Assembly (NCBI GenBank): GCA_024636855.1
Contig: JAGXGG010000027.1
Location: forward strand, 1 to 59,064
Length of the DNA: 59,064 bases
Direction: 5' to 3'
Source: Ignavibacteriota bacterium
GTDB taxonomy: Bacteria; Bacteroidota; Ignavibacteria; Kapaibacteriales; UBA2268
Shown: positions 16,065 through 25,123 of the stretch, one piece after another
How positions within the stretch are numbered: position 1 is the first letter of the stretch
How the letters are laid out: each line of letters starts with the position of its first letter
Notes under the pieces: model-generated
Told to the model about the DNA's origin: nothing
Databases searched by the model: none
Seen by the model: only the letters and a program-made list of their open reading frames with translations
Made by a program: the position numbers and the translations under genes

Positions 16065-17123
16065 ATGATAAGTAACACACTAAATAAATTTGATATAAAC
16101 CTCAACGAAAGAGAGAGGGCAATACTCCGTTCCATAGTGAATCTGTACATAGCCAATGCGGCACCTGTTGGCTCGCGTAAGCTATCGAAGTTCTTGGAGC
16201 ATAATCTCAGTATAAGCTCGGCAACTATCCGTAACGTTATGGGCGATTTAGAAGAAATGGAGCTAGTTACTCATCCTCATACATCGGCAGGGAGAATACC
16301 CACTGACAAGGGCTACCGTTTCTATGTGGACTACCTAATGCAAATGGAAAAAATATCTGACCAAGAGCAACAGGTGATAAACGCTATCTCTGATGATGGT
16401 AAAGATTCGGACTCTATCCTAAAAGAGACCTCAAAGCTACTCGGAATACTCTCGAAGTACTTAGCAGTAGTACGTATCCCTACGGTAAAAGAAATCAAAG
16501 TAAAAAAGCTAGAGCTGATAAAACTATCTTCAACTCATATACTAGTAGTCCTAGCATTAGAATCCAATGTAGTGAATACAGTAACACTAGAAGCACGATT
16601 CGAAGTAGAAGATTCGCACTTAGTCAAAATAGCAACTGCTATAAACGAGAAAATAGCTGGTAGAAACATAAATGAACTAAGAGCTTCATTCCCCGAAATG
16701 CTAGCAGATATAGAGCTAACCGAAAAACCACTTATTCGACTTTTCGTAGATTCGGTGGATAAGATATTCAACATGAAATCCGTGAATAATAAGCTATTCA
16801 CCTCAGGTACACAAAACCTACTAGAGCTCCCCGAATTCGAAGATATAGCACGCGTAAAAAGCATAATAGAACTAGTAGAAAACGAAGATATAATCATCCA
16901 TTTGCTAGACAATATGCCCGAGCGAAATGATATGCAAGTTTACATAGGTGCAGAAATTGGCGACCAACAGCTAAGCGATTATAGTATGATAATCTCCAAC
17001 TACAGCTTGGGTGATAGCGGCTCTGGCACTATAGGACTAATCGGCCCCAAGCGTATGCAATACAACAAAATGCTGCCGCTAGTAAAAATCGTCTCGGAGT
17101 TGCTGTCAGGTAAGAGGGAGTGA
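16065..17123 (+). CDS. hrcA: Heat-inducible transcription repressor HrcA
   Basis: The 352-residue HrcA normally represses dnaK and groESL operons by binding CIRCE elements; GroEL keeps it active. The N-terminal winged helix is complete: 'ERERAILRSIVNLYIANA', 'PVGSRKLS', 'SSATIRNVMGDLEEMELV' and 'PHTSAGRIPTDKGYRFYVD'. The central GAF-like core and C-terminal 'MIISNYSLGDSGSGTIGLIG' and 'YNKMLPLV' are family-typical. The usual neighbours grpE, dnaK and dnaJ do not follow; the gene is succeeded by a repeat-filled gap. No CIRCE site lies upstream, so self-regulation is not visible here. Confidence 0.95.
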   Translation: MISNTLNKFDINLNERERAILRSIVNLYIANAAPVGSRKLSKFLEHNLSISSATIRNVMGDLEEMELVTHPHTSAGRIPTDKGYRFYVDYLMQMEKISDQEQQVINAISDDGKDSDSILKETSKLLGILSKYLAVVRIPTVKEIKVKKLELIKLSSTHILVVLALESNVVNTVTLEARFEVEDSHLVKIATAINEKIAGRNINELRASFPEMLADIELTEKPLIRLFVDSVDKIFNMKSVNNKLFTSGTQNLLELPEFEDIARVKSIIELVENEDIIIHLLDNMPERNDMQVYIGAEIGDQQLSDYSMIISNYSLGDSGSGTIGLIGPKRMQYNKMLPLVKIVSELLSGKRE

Positions 17124-17137
17124 TGTAGATGTGTATT

Positions 17138-17202
17138 CCCCTCTTTAAGCGTAGCAAAAGAGGGGTGGATCACGCCAAAGGCGTGAGACGGGCTTGCCAA
17201 GC
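17138..17202. repeat. Cluster of three perfect hairpins
   Basis: CCCCTCTTT/AAAGAGGGG (17138-17146 with 17157-17165), CACGCC/GGCGTG (17171-17176 with 17180-17185) and GCTTG/CAAGC (17192-17196 with 17198-17202) follow each other closely. There is no T tract directly after them. The first hairpin lies 15 bp after the hrcA stop. The arrangement looks like a dispersed intergenic repeat, not a simple terminator. Confidence 0.6.
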
Positions 17203-17240
17203 TGAAGGCATGGGTGTTTAAAAAGTCTTGGAAATTCTTT

Positions 17241-17278
17241 TGTCAGAATCAGAATTTACAGGATTTAAAGATTTTCAG
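17241..17278 (+). repeat. 38-bp dispersed repeat, copy 1
   Basis: It matches 17406-17443 at 35 of 38 positions, in the same orientation, 127 bp apart. The core reads CAGAAT.(3 bases).ACAGGATT.AAAGATTTTCAG. Such sequences are non-coding in appearance and lie between genes. Confidence 0.75.
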
Positions 17279-17292
17279 AACTACACCAAGCT

Positions 17293-17312
17293 CACTGAGC
17301 GGAGTCGAAGTG
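17293..17312. repeat. 20-bp GC-rich repeat element
   Basis: CACTGAGCGGAGTCGAAGTG has complementary CACT/AGTG ends. I recall very similar sequences as scattered intergenic elements in Bacteroidota genomes. A diverged relative may sit at 952-970. Confidence 0.5.
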
Positions 17313-17405
17313 GCAGGTGGTTGGAAGAGTCTAGGAAAAGTAATAGAGGTTGTGTAATTTAGAACACGATTGCAAGATGATTAAGATTACGATAATGATA
17401 CTATT

Positions 17406-17443
17406 TGTCTGAATCAGAATTCACAGGATTAAAAGATTTTCAG
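17406..17443 (+). repeat. 38-bp dispersed repeat, copy 2
   Basis: It differs from 17241-17278 at three positions. It can be translated as an N-terminal extension of the following lipoprotein, which is an artefact because the real signal sequence starts at 17498. Confidence 0.75.
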
Positions 17444-17497
17444 GATGTTATTTGTTCCAATTTTTTTATTTGGCTAGAAAGTAAAGTAAGGATTAGA

Positions 17498-17965
17498 ATG
17501 AAAAAGTATAACTATATAACACTCCTTTTGTTGATGGCTACAATGTTGTTTGGATGTAAATCCAATAACATTGATGATAAGGAGGAATTAGATAAGCAAC
17601 ACATGTTAAAACTTATCGAAGACATTATTGATAATCCTACTAATATTATTGAAACATTAGAAAACAGTCAATATATCAAATGTGACTATTATATTAGTCG
17701 AATAGAAAGAGATGAACGGGAACTTACTGGTTTTACGAATGTTGTAAATTATCTAATTGAGAATAATTATACTTATGAAGCTATTGATGTTTATGACTAT
17801 AATGAAACAAAAGATGTCGATGGTTTTCACCCTACAAGAAAGAAATCGTTCCACCTCTATTATGTTGTGAATAAAGGCAAAGAGAATCAAGATTATATAA
17901 CCTTCCATTTTTATTCGAAAAATGAAAGTATTATATTTGATGGTTTATACCAGCCAATAGATTAG
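17498..17965 (+). CDS. Small lipoprotein, function unknown
   Basis: The 155-residue protein starts at ATG 17498, with signal sequence 'MKKYNYITLLLLMATMLFGC' and a lipidated Cys at residue 20. An in-frame extension upstream comes from the 38-bp repeat and lacks signal character. The mature part is acidic and Asp/Asn/Tyr-rich ('YISRIERDERELTGF', 'YVVNKGKENQDYITFHFYS') and resembles no family I know. The next gene, also secreted, follows 42 bp later on the same strand; they may form a unit. Confidence 0.65.
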   Translation: MKKYNYITLLLLMATMLFGCKSNNIDDKEELDKQHMLKLIEDIIDNPTNIIETLENSQYIKCDYYISRIERDERELTGFTNVVNYLIENNYTYEAIDVYDYNETKDVDGFHPTRKKSFHLYYVVNKGKENQDYITFHFYSKNESIIFDGLYQPID

Positions 17966-18007
17966 AAAAATTATATAGACTTAATTAACAAAGAACAGGA
18001 GCCATAT

Positions 18008-19657
18008 ATGACAAGATTAGTTCTATTATTTATATTTTTTTTATCAATCCCTCTTATTAGTGAAGAGGTAGAAATACCCGACGATCTCATTCCAATTGAA
18101 GGAAATTCAAAAATTCTTTTTTCTTATGAATTTGATGATGAACCTCGAATTATTGAGCGAATTAGCCCCACAGAATTTCTAGTAATGATGTTGGATGATG
18201 ATGATGCTGTTTTATATACTTATAATAGTGAAAACAACACTGTAGAAAAGAAATCTGAATTTAAAATAAAATCAAAAGAAAGTTTATACGGATACAATAG
18301 AAAAGAAAATACTCTTTACCTCTATTTTGTAATTTCAGGAGAATTGACTACTTCTTACTTTAAGACTTATAAAGAGTTTAGTTGGAGAGAAACAGCGATT
18401 GATCTAACAACTTACTTACCAATAAGTACAGAAATAATTTATACTTCTTCTTCAGGAGAAAAATTTGACATTGAAGACATTAACTGGAAAATTGAATATG
18501 CCTCAAATAAAATTGATTCTTCTATATTCTTAAAATTACCTGATGGTTTAGAGTTAGAGTCTGATGATTTTAAAAAATTGAATATCTCATTTAATAAAAA
18601 AGATAGTTCTAAAAAGAACTTTCTTCATCTAGCACTAAATAGTGATAGCAATACACTATATGCTCGTGTTTCAAATTTTGATACTTATCAAACAAGTCCT
18701 AAAGGTTCTTTTGTAAAGTTATTAGATAACATAGAGTCAATAAAAAACGTTGATGTAAATTATACATATCTCGATGATAATTCTAATCTCTACTTTGTAC
18801 TTAGTTGGATTGATGAAGAGCTTGATAAAATGTTTATCTCTCTCAACAAAATAACTTCTGAAGGTAAACTTACACAAAAGATTAAAGAGATGCCATTTGA
18901 GATTGATGAGGAAGAATATAGATTTAAAAGGTTTGAACCAATTTATGAAAATGAAGACGAGATAAAGTTATTTGGGGTCTCTAGATATGAAGGTGATGAA
19001 GATACAGGATTAGAGCCTGTATCTGGGTTATATACTATTACACTTAATCCCCATACTATGGAATTCGATCTTGTATCAAGAACATTAACTGAAGATGAAG
19101 GAAAAGAGATAAATACTGAAAAAGCAGAAATATTTAATAGTTATGACATAGAATTCAAATTTAATGTAATTAGTAAAGTCATTGAATATGATAATGGTTA
19201 TTTGCTTCTTACAGAGAATTCCTTACTCCAATCTAGGAGTGGAGATAGATATAGTTCATACGAACACAGCTTTGATGATATTAATTTATTCTCATTAGAC
19301 AAAGATTTGAATTTTAGATGGAATAACTTTATTGATAGGGACTTCCGAAGAGTATCTTGGATACTTGGGATGGCTCTGAATTCAACCTTTTGGAGAGCAA
19401 AGCAAATAGTACTAGATCCAATTATTTCAGACGACCAAATTTCTTTTATTTATTCAACTACTGAGCCCGAAAAGGAGATTCGTAAAGCCACTTATAGTAT
19501 GAAGTCTGGGGAATTAGTTAGTGAAATTTCATATTTTGAAAATTATGGTTTCCCCTCTTATTTTCCGGGTTTCCAGTTTCCAATTGGTAATAACGAATTT
19601 GTTACTTTAGTTTCTGTATATAATCATTTTCTAGTACGGTATAAGTTATTAAAATAA
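18008..19657 (+). CDS. Large secreted protein, function unknown
   Basis: The 549-residue protein has a signal sequence 'MTRLVLLFIFFLSIPLIS' and no lipobox. The mature part is acidic, with repeated short beta-like blocks such as 'YTYNSENNTVEKKSEF' and 'LYTITLNPHTMEFDLVSRT', suggesting a beta-propeller-like fold, though I cannot define repeats reliably. It lacks a T9SS sorting domain, so it probably stays periplasmic. Upstream is the lipoprotein gene (42 bp); downstream an AHSA1-type gene. No function is inferred. Confidence 0.6.
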   Translation: MTRLVLLFIFFLSIPLISEEVEIPDDLIPIEGNSKILFSYEFDDEPRIIERISPTEFLVMMLDDDDAVLYTYNSENNTVEKKSEFKIKSKESLYGYNRKENTLYLYFVISGELTTSYFKTYKEFSWRETAIDLTTYLPISTEIIYTSSSGEKFDIEDINWKIEYASNKIDSSIFLKLPDGLELESDDFKKLNISFNKKDSSKKNFLHLALNSDSNTLYARVSNFDTYQTSPKGSFVKLLDNIESIKNVDVNYTYLDDNSNLYFVLSWIDEELDKMFISLNKITSEGKLTQKIKEMPFEIDEEEYRFKRFEPIYENEDEIKLFGVSRYEGDEDTGLEPVSGLYTITLNPHTMEFDLVSRTLTEDEGKEINTEKAEIFNSYDIEFKFNVISKVIEYDNGYLLLTENSLLQSRSGDRYSSYEHSFDDINLFSLDKDLNFRWNNFIDRDFRRVSWILGMALNSTFWRAKQIVLDPIISDDQISFIYSTTEPEKEIRKATYSMKSGELVSEISYFENYGFPSYFPGFQFPIGNNEFVTLVSVYNHFLVRYKLLK

Positions 19658-19687
19658 AACTATTTATTGTGGGCAAGAGGCTACAAA

Positions 19688-20077
19688 ATGAAATTCACAA
19701 TCAAAACAACAATAAACACTGCGGCTAAGAATATCTATGATGCTTGGTTAAGTAGCGACGGACATACTAAAATGACAGGTGGAGAAGCGACAGCGTCTAA
19801 AGTTATCGGTGATGATTTCACGACGTGGGATGGATATATCTCTGGCAAGAACTTAGCTCTAGACGAGAACAAAAGAATCGTTCAATCTTGGCGAAGTTCC
19901 GAATTTGATGAAGCCGATGAGGATTCTCAAATCGAAGTAATATTAGCTGAGAATAATGGAATAACTGAATTAACGCTACATCATACTAATCTTCCTGAGG
20001 GTGAAGATCACTACAGGGGTGGTTGGGATGAACACTACTTCCAACCTATGAAAGCATTTTTTGAAAATAGAAACTAA
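19688..20077 (+). CDS. SRPBCC/AHSA1-type protein
   Basis: The 129-residue cytoplasmic protein starts at ATG 19688 ('MKFTIKTTINTAAKNIYDAW'), preferred over a GTG 21 bp upstream. The helix-grip fold pattern of the AHSA1 (Hsp90-ATPase-activator-like) branch is clear: 'AKNIYDAWLSSDGHTKMTGG', 'DGYISGKNLALDENKRIVQSW' split over strands, and the final helix 'GGWDEHYFQPMKAFFE'. Such proteins bind hydrophobic ligands; the ligand is unknown. A second SRPBCC gene follows 33 bp downstream. Confidence 0.82.
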   Translation: MKFTIKTTINTAAKNIYDAWLSSDGHTKMTGGEATASKVIGDDFTTWDGYISGKNLALDENKRIVQSWRSSEFDEADEDSQIEVILAENNGITELTLHHTNLPEGEDHYRGGWDEHYFQPMKAFFENRN

Positions 20078-20110
20078 ATAATTTTAAGTAAAAACATGGT
20101 TTAATATGTT

Positions 20111-20623
20111 ATGGGAAAAATAGATATACGTGAGTCGTTAGAAATACAAACTAGTGCCGACAAAGCATGGGAAATTATTGGCCCGAATTTCTTGAATATA
20201 GCTGAATGGGGAAGAGGGATAAGCAAGTCTTGGGAAAATGAAACTGCTCCAAAATCAATAGAAGGTGCACCAGCTGGAGGTCGGTTTTGCGATCTAGGTA
20301 AATTTGGAATAGCAGACGAACGTATTTTGCACTATAGTGATGAGAATAGAGAAATCTCATGGTCAGCATCAAGTGACAAATTACCCGGTTTTCTGAAAAA
20401 TCTGCAAAACGATTTAAAAGTAGAGGCGATAGACGAAAACTCATGTAGAGTATCTACAAATATAACTGCTAATTTGACTGGTATTGGTGGTCTATTTCTA
20501 GGGAGTCCAATTAAGAAAAACTTTGGGAAACTATTAAAAGGATTTGTAAAAGATTGGAAAAGCTATGCTGAAACTGGACAACCCTCAGACACCAAGAAAA
20601 GAGAACTCTCCAAGTTTAAATAA
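20111..20623 (+). CDS. SRPBCC family protein (polyketide cyclase-like)
   Basis: The 170-residue protein shows the START/SRPBCC layout: 'IDIRESLEIQTSADKAWEII' at the N-terminus, a central 'AGGRFCDLGKFGIADERIL', and the long C-terminal helix 'IKKNFGKLLKGFVKDWKSYAE'. The closest named group is the polyketide cyclase/dehydrase-like lipid-binding proteins. No enzymatic residues are evident. It sits between the AHSA1-like gene and the VIT transporter on the same strand; any functional link between them is speculative. Confidence 0.72.
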   Translation: MGKIDIRESLEIQTSADKAWEIIGPNFLNIAEWGRGISKSWENETAPKSIEGAPAGGRFCDLGKFGIADERILHYSDENREISWSASSDKLPGFLKNLQNDLKVEAIDENSCRVSTNITANLTGIGGLFLGSPIKKNFGKLLKGFVKDWKSYAETGQPSDTKKRELSKFK

Positions 20624-20704
20624 TATATTCTAATATAACTCTTAAGAGTCGTAGATACACTATTCATTTTGAATATACTTTTTATAATTAACTAAAATAA
20701 AAAA

Positions 20705-21421
20705 ATGACCGAAAAATCAGAAGAATTAGACGATTATTTAGATAATCACTATATACATCGGAGTAATTTGTTGAGAGCTGCTGTACTAGGAGCCAATGAT
20801 GGCATTCTATCAACTGCGAGTATAGCGATTGGTGTTGCAGCTGCGAGTGATTTTAGAGAGCCCGTTATCTTGGCTACATTAGCTGGGTTAGTTGCTGGTG
20901 CTCTATCTATGGCAGCGGGAGAATATGTCTCGGTTAGTTCACAAACAGATGTAGAACATGCAGACATAGAACGCGAAAAGCAAGAGCTGGATGAAATGCC
21001 AGAGCTGGAATTGCAACGGCTAGCAGAAATATATGAGAAAAGAGGACTGAAAAAAGAAACGGCTCTGACAGTAGCTAGGGAAATGACGGAACATGATGCA
21101 TTGGGTGCACACGTTAGAGACGAATTAGGTATCAATGAAATAAGTCAAGCGAAGCCCATGCAAGCTGCATTTGCCTCTGGTGCTGCGTTCACTGTAGGTG
21201 GATTGCTTCCATTTCTTGTTACTCTCTTTTTACCATTGAAAACTATGGAGTTTTCACTTTACGGTTTTGCCATAATATTTCTTATTATTCTCGGTGCATT
21301 AGCTGCTAAGACTGGTGGTTCAAGCATAGGGAAAGCTATAATGCGAATTACATTTTGGGGAACTGTAGCAATGGGACTGACTGCACTAGTGGGTTATATG
21401 TTCAATGTGAATGTAGGGTAA
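20705..21421 (+). CDS. VIT1/CCC1 family iron/manganese transporter
   Basis: The 238-residue membrane protein begins with the family signature 'RSNLLRAAVLGANDGILSTAS' split by the first helix, then 'LVAGALSMAAGEYVSVSSQ'. Its mid-part (about 80-145) is an acidic cytoplasmic helical domain rich in Glu ('EREKQELDEMPELELQRL', 'MTEHDALGAHVRDELGI') that in VIT proteins binds Fe or Mn. Two to three further membrane segments follow. Family members export or sequester Fe(II)/Mn(II), often using the proton gradient. The gene converges with the T9SS protein gene, whose end lies 5 bp away. Confidence 0.88.
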   Translation: MTEKSEELDDYLDNHYIHRSNLLRAAVLGANDGILSTASIAIGVAAASDFREPVILATLAGLVAGALSMAAGEYVSVSSQTDVEHADIEREKQELDEMPELELQRLAEIYEKRGLKKETALTVAREMTEHDALGAHVRDELGINEISQAKPMQAAFASGAAFTVGGLLPFLVTLFLPLKTMEFSLYGFAIIFLIILGALAAKTGGSSIGKAIMRITFWGTVAMGLTALVGYMFNVNVG

Positions 21422-21426
21422 TGTGC

Positions 21427-22938
21427 TTACTCACTAACTATGAATTTCTTAGAATAAATCTTATTGCCAATAGTGAAACGAAGTAGATAAGTACCTGCAG
21501 GTTTTTTGCCAATAGTAAGTTCATATATTTGCTTGTGGTGGAGTCCTTGATAGAGATTTGCTAAAGCATTTCCCGATAGGTCGAATAGTTCGATTGTCAT
21601 CTGTTCGCCGGAAGGAACATCTAACTCTAATCTGATTTTTCCATCTTTTGTTGGGTTGGGATAAACCGAAAATTGACTTTGCTCTTCTGCAACTTCTACA
21701 CTTGTTAGTCGCTCTTTGAAGAAGACTTCGTTTGCCTGTAATTCAGCTTCTATTTTCTTTCTTGTATCCTCGTCCATATTAGGATAGCCCTCGTTTGGTG
21801 GAGTCATATTAATCTGTATCACAAAGCTAGCAGATTGATTAGCAGGCAATACAAAAGGTATTGTCGGCATAAAGAATCTTTGATCTGTTTTTTGTTTTAG
21901 ATTCTCGCTCCGTGAAATAAAAGAACTCCAATAATCCAGATAATCATATTCATTTGGCAATTGTCTATACCCAAGTACTTTTAGTCTGGTATATTCATAA
22001 TTATAGTCTATCTGAATTCCGCGAGCAAGAGGTGTTTCTAACCATTTGAAACTAATAAAACCGAAGTCTTCGCCCTTTTCAAACTCTTCCATTTCTGTTG
22101 CAAATGATACATAAGAGCTATCTTCTGGAAAAAGAATAATATCATTATCAATACCTGTAAAAGCATTTGTAATCTTCGTAATATCTATATCAAATACAGG
22201 TGCAAACGAAAGACTTTTGATATCATTTGCCGTATTATTGGTAATCACCCAATTAATAAAAATTACATTTTTTTGTGCTTCATTTTCATAACTATATACT
22301 CTTGTTTCTGCTTCAATTCCTATTGGTAATATATAGTAATTATATATTTCAGAAACTATATTAACATTCGTATCTGAGTCTTTGTAAATAGCTACTAAAT
22401 CTTCATCTGATTTGAATAATGGTTTACTAATTAAACGAGTTCTGTCCGACTCATCAACTTTATAATCCCCATAGTAGGCACCAATATAATCATAACCAAT
22501 CCAAATCGGCCATCTAGGAGCATCTTGATCAGATAAATCCTGACCCGAGTATTTATCATAGCTACTAGAGCTATATACTCTATATTTACTTGCTTTACTA
22601 GAGTCTATTAACTCACCATCAGAAATTGCCCCAGGTACAAACCAACTAGTAGCATCCATAAAATTGTAAGAATACTCTGGCAAATGAGATGTTGGTCCAG
22701 CTGCAAATTGCTCACGAAGTAATATAAACCCACCACCATATAAGTACTGTGCATTGGATCCGCGAGGCCAAATGAAGCCAGATTTTTTAGTCACGGGGTT
22801 GTGACCTACCATGCCACTATTAGTCACAGTTAGCTCTATATTGCCTTTTGTTGAAGTTACTGAGTGGTAGGTGGGTATCTGGGAAAATACAGCAGAGAAT
22901 GCCGTTAAAAATACTAATAGGTATATCGTAGTTTTCAT
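21427..22938 (-). CDS. T9SS-exported protein following queE
   Basis: The 503-residue protein starts at ATG 22938 with signal 'MKTTIYLLVFLTAFSAVFSQ'. Its stop/start junction with queE is TAATG, a one-base overlap, so translation is probably coupled. The body contains blocks such as 'WPIWIGYDYIGAYYGDYK' and 'INWVITNNTANDIKSLSFAP', of unknown fold. From about residue 415 'SQFSVYPNPTKDGKIRLEL', 'IELFDLSGNALANLYQGL' and 'PAGTYLLRFTIGNKIYSKKF' form a complete T9SS sorting domain. Pairing an exported protein with a queuosine enzyme is presumably positional only. Confidence 0.82.
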   Translation of the reverse strand: MKTTIYLLVFLTAFSAVFSQIPTYHSVTSTKGNIELTVTNSGMVGHNPVTKKSGFIWPRGSNAQYLYGGGFILLREQFAAGPTSHLPEYSYNFMDATSWFVPGAISDGELIDSSKASKYRVYSSSSYDKYSGQDLSDQDAPRWPIWIGYDYIGAYYGDYKVDESDRTRLISKPLFKSDEDLVAIYKDSDTNVNIVSEIYNYYILPIGIEAETRVYSYENEAQKNVIFINWVITNNTANDIKSLSFAPVFDIDITKITNAFTGIDNDIILFPEDSSYVSFATEMEEFEKGEDFGFISFKWLETPLARGIQIDYNYEYTRLKVLGYRQLPNEYDYLDYWSSFISRSENLKQKTDQRFFMPTIPFVLPANQSASFVIQINMTPPNEGYPNMDEDTRKKIEAELQANEVFFKERLTSVEVAEEQSQFSVYPNPTKDGKIRLELDVPSGEQMTIELFDLSGNALANLYQGLHHKQIYELTIGKKPAGTYLLRFTIGNKIYSKKFIVSE

Positions 22939-23606
22939 TACACTCCTCGTGTATTTGGTTCCCATATAAATTTGTGCATCTGCATTTGCATTCTTGCTGG
23001 CAGATGATCTTCTAATATCCAATTTGCTAGTACTATCGGTTCTATTTCACCGAAAACGGGTGAGAACAAAACCTCGCTTACCCTATTAAATAGATAATAC
23101 TCACGGCATTTTTCTATTGCCCAATCGTAATCTACTCTATCTTTGATTACGAACTTAACCTCGTCTTTTATATCGAGCTTTGGCATATTATCATAATTAT
23201 TCTTTTTGTGCATTGCCGAGCCAGGACACTTTAAATCAAGTATTTTTACAGCTTCTTTAGGTACTTTTCCTATATCTTGTTGTCCATTAGTTTCTATTAC
23301 TACATCGTATCCACGGTTGAGCACTTCTTCAACTAGAGTACCTATTTCTTTTTGCTCAAGTGGTTCGCCACCTGTCAGCATCAGAAATTTACAGTTGTAC
23401 TTTTCTACTTCTCCGAGTATTTCGTCTATACTCATTAGCTTTTCTATTTGTTTTCTTTCTAGTGCATACGGCGTATCGCACCACGTACATCGGAGCAAAC
23501 ACCCTTGCATACGAACAAACACGCAAGGCATACCACTACGGCTACCTTCACCTTGTATCGAGTAAAATATCTCGTTTACGTTGTATTTTATTTCGTCTCT
23601 GTTCAT
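22938..23606 (-). CDS. queE: 7-carboxy-7-deazaguanine synthase
   Basis: This radical SAM enzyme of queuosine and 7-deazaguanine synthesis converts 6-carboxytetrahydropterin to 7-carboxy-7-deazaguanine. In 222 residues it shows 'NEIFYSIQGEGSRSGMPCVF' (11-30), the cluster motif C36-x3-C40-x2-C43, 'MLTGGEPLEQ' and 'VVIETNGQQ', then 'VKFVIKDRVDYDWA'. The C-x3-C-x2-C spacing is the canonical one. The remaining queuosine genes (queC, queD, queF) are not in the window. The gene lies between rlmD and the T9SS protein on the same strand with small gaps. Confidence 0.93.
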   Translation of the reverse strand: MNRDEIKYNVNEIFYSIQGEGSRSGMPCVFVRMQGCLLRCTWCDTPYALERKQIEKLMSIDEILGEVEKYNCKFLMLTGGEPLEQKEIGTLVEEVLNRGYDVVIETNGQQDIGKVPKEAVKILDLKCPGSAMHKKNNYDNMPKLDIKDEVKFVIKDRVDYDWAIEKCREYYLFNRVSEVLFSPVFGEIEPIVLANWILEDHLPARMQMQMHKFIWEPNTRGV

Positions 23607-23636
23607 ACTAATAACACATTAACTAATATAAAGTTA

Positions 23637-25046
23637 CTAAATTTTTTCCAAAACTGCAATTGATTCTATATGATATGTCTGAGGGAACATATCAACTGGT
23701 AATACGCTAACTACTTTGTATTTCTCGCCCAATAGCTGACAATCTCTAGCTTGGGTAGATGGATTGCAACTCACATATACTATTTTCGGTGCATTGACTG
23801 TAAGTAAATGCTCTACCAAATTAGTATGCATTCCAGCTCTTGGAGGATCTATAAAAATAATATCTGGCGATGGTAATTTGTCAAGCAATTCAGGCGTATC
23901 TTTCGCGTGTAAATCAGCCACTTGGAATGTTGTGTTCTTTATTCCATTTAACTCAGCATTCACTTTTGCATCAGATATAGATGATTCGACTAACTCGACT
24001 CCGTGCATTTCCTTTACTCGCTTTGCAGCTGGCAGAGCTATAGAACCAGTACCACAGTACAAATCCCAAGCTACCATATTCTCGTCCAAATCTACAGCAT
24101 CTATAATCTTTTGAATAAAATTATTGAGCTGGATTCTATTTGTTTGGAAAAAAGAGAATGGAGATACTTTGAAGTCCACTCCTAGTATATTATCCATCAG
24201 ATATTCTTTACCGATTATCAATTTTTTAGAATCGATATTTACAGGCGAAGGCCCAGCGTTAATAGCATGGATGAAATTAATATCACCATCTATTTTATCA
24301 GCCAATAGATGAGCTAACTCATCTACTTTTGTATCATGTTCATCATCAGTAGCATTCGTAGTTAGCACCATCATGATACTATCATTTGAGCCACTATGAC
24401 GAATAATAAGCTCACGCAAATAACCAGTTTTTTCTCTTTTATCGAATGCTGATAATTCATTTTCTAAAGCAAAATTACGTACAATTGATAAAATCTCATT
24501 TCCATTTTTGGGGTGGATATGACATTCTTTGATATCCAATACTTTCTCATAAGCACCTGGAGTGTGTAGTCCGAGAGCAAATTCTTTGTCTTCTATCTCT
24601 TCTTCTGATTCGACTTCCTTTCTCGTAACCCAACGCTTAGCGCTGAAAGTGAAATCCATCTTATTGCGATAATTAAACTCATCTGGACAAGGAACAACAT
24701 CTAGTATAGTCGTTTCTATTTTACCAATTCTCTGGAAAGCATCTATTACGTGCTGTTTCTTCCATTTTAGTTGGTTCTCGTAGTTCATATTTTGCCAACT
24801 ACAACCACCGCAATCATCGAAGTAATCGCATCTTGGCTCTATTCGCTCATGACCTGGCTTTAGTAGTTTTACGAATCCCGCTTCGTTGTAGCTCTTACGT
24901 TTTTTACGAACGTATGCTTCTACCACATCACCAGGTACTACTTTTTTGATGAAATGAACTTTATCATTTAATCTAGCTATAGCCTTACCTTCGAACCCGA
25001 TAGATTCGATAGTTAACTCTATATTTTGCTTGTATTGTTTTGTCAT
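23637..25046 (-). CDS. 23S rRNA (uracil-C5) methyltransferase, RlmD/RumA-like
   Basis: The 469-residue TrmA-family enzyme starts at ATG 25046. Residues 5-60 are a TRAM RNA-binding domain ('IESIGFEGKAIARL', 'VVPGDVVEAYVRKKRKSY'). Four cysteines at about 73, 79, 82 and 175 ('CDYFDDCGGC' and 'IKECHI') match the [4Fe-4S] ligands of RumA. The SAM domain has 'WDLYCGTGSIALPAA' and the catalytic 'VYVSCNPSTQARD', whose Cys attacks C6 of the target uracil. It is likely to modify 23S rRNA at the position equivalent to U1939, but RlmCD-type alternatives cannot be excluded by eye. Confidence 0.9.
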   Translation of the reverse strand: MTKQYKQNIELTIESIGFEGKAIARLNDKVHFIKKVVPGDVVEAYVRKKRKSYNEAGFVKLLKPGHERIEPRCDYFDDCGGCSWQNMNYENQLKWKKQHVIDAFQRIGKIETTILDVVPCPDEFNYRNKMDFTFSAKRWVTRKEVESEEEIEDKEFALGLHTPGAYEKVLDIKECHIHPKNGNEILSIVRNFALENELSAFDKREKTGYLRELIIRHSGSNDSIMMVLTTNATDDEHDTKVDELAHLLADKIDGDINFIHAINAGPSPVNIDSKKLIIGKEYLMDNILGVDFKVSPFSFFQTNRIQLNNFIQKIIDAVDLDENMVAWDLYCGTGSIALPAAKRVKEMHGVELVESSISDAKVNAELNGIKNTTFQVADLHAKDTPELLDKLPSPDIIFIDPPRAGMHTNLVEHLLTVNAPKIVYVSCNPSTQARDCQLLGEKYKVVSVLPVDMFPQTYHIESIAVLEKI

Positions 25047-25055
25047 TATTATTCT

Positions 25056-25092
25056 AAATAAAACAAGCACTAATCAGTATTAGATTAATGCT
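25056..25092 (-). terminator. Probable terminator after the YciI-like gene
   Basis: On the minus strand AGCATTAATC pairs with GATTAGTGCT (one G-U pair, which exists only on this strand) around a seven-base loop, followed by TGTTTTATTT. It separates the glycosyltransferase run from rlmD. Confidence 0.55.
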
Positions 25093-25123
25093 TAGGGTTG
25101 TGATAATTTATATTTCCTTTTTC

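Larger units (their letters stand above)
17124..17497. other. 374-bp gene-free stretch made of dispersed repeats
   Basis: The stretch holds three perfect hairpins (17138-17202), two copies of a 38-bp repeat and one 20-bp element, listed separately. Its base composition is visibly more GC-rich than its flanks up to about 17320. No coding frame was recognised; a frame beginning inside repeat copy 2 runs into the next gene but is not a credible start. Confidence 0.6.

Noticed and set aside
17405-17497. N-terminal extension of the lipoprotein at 17498
   Set aside because: It is encoded by the 38-bp repeat and would bury the signal sequence.
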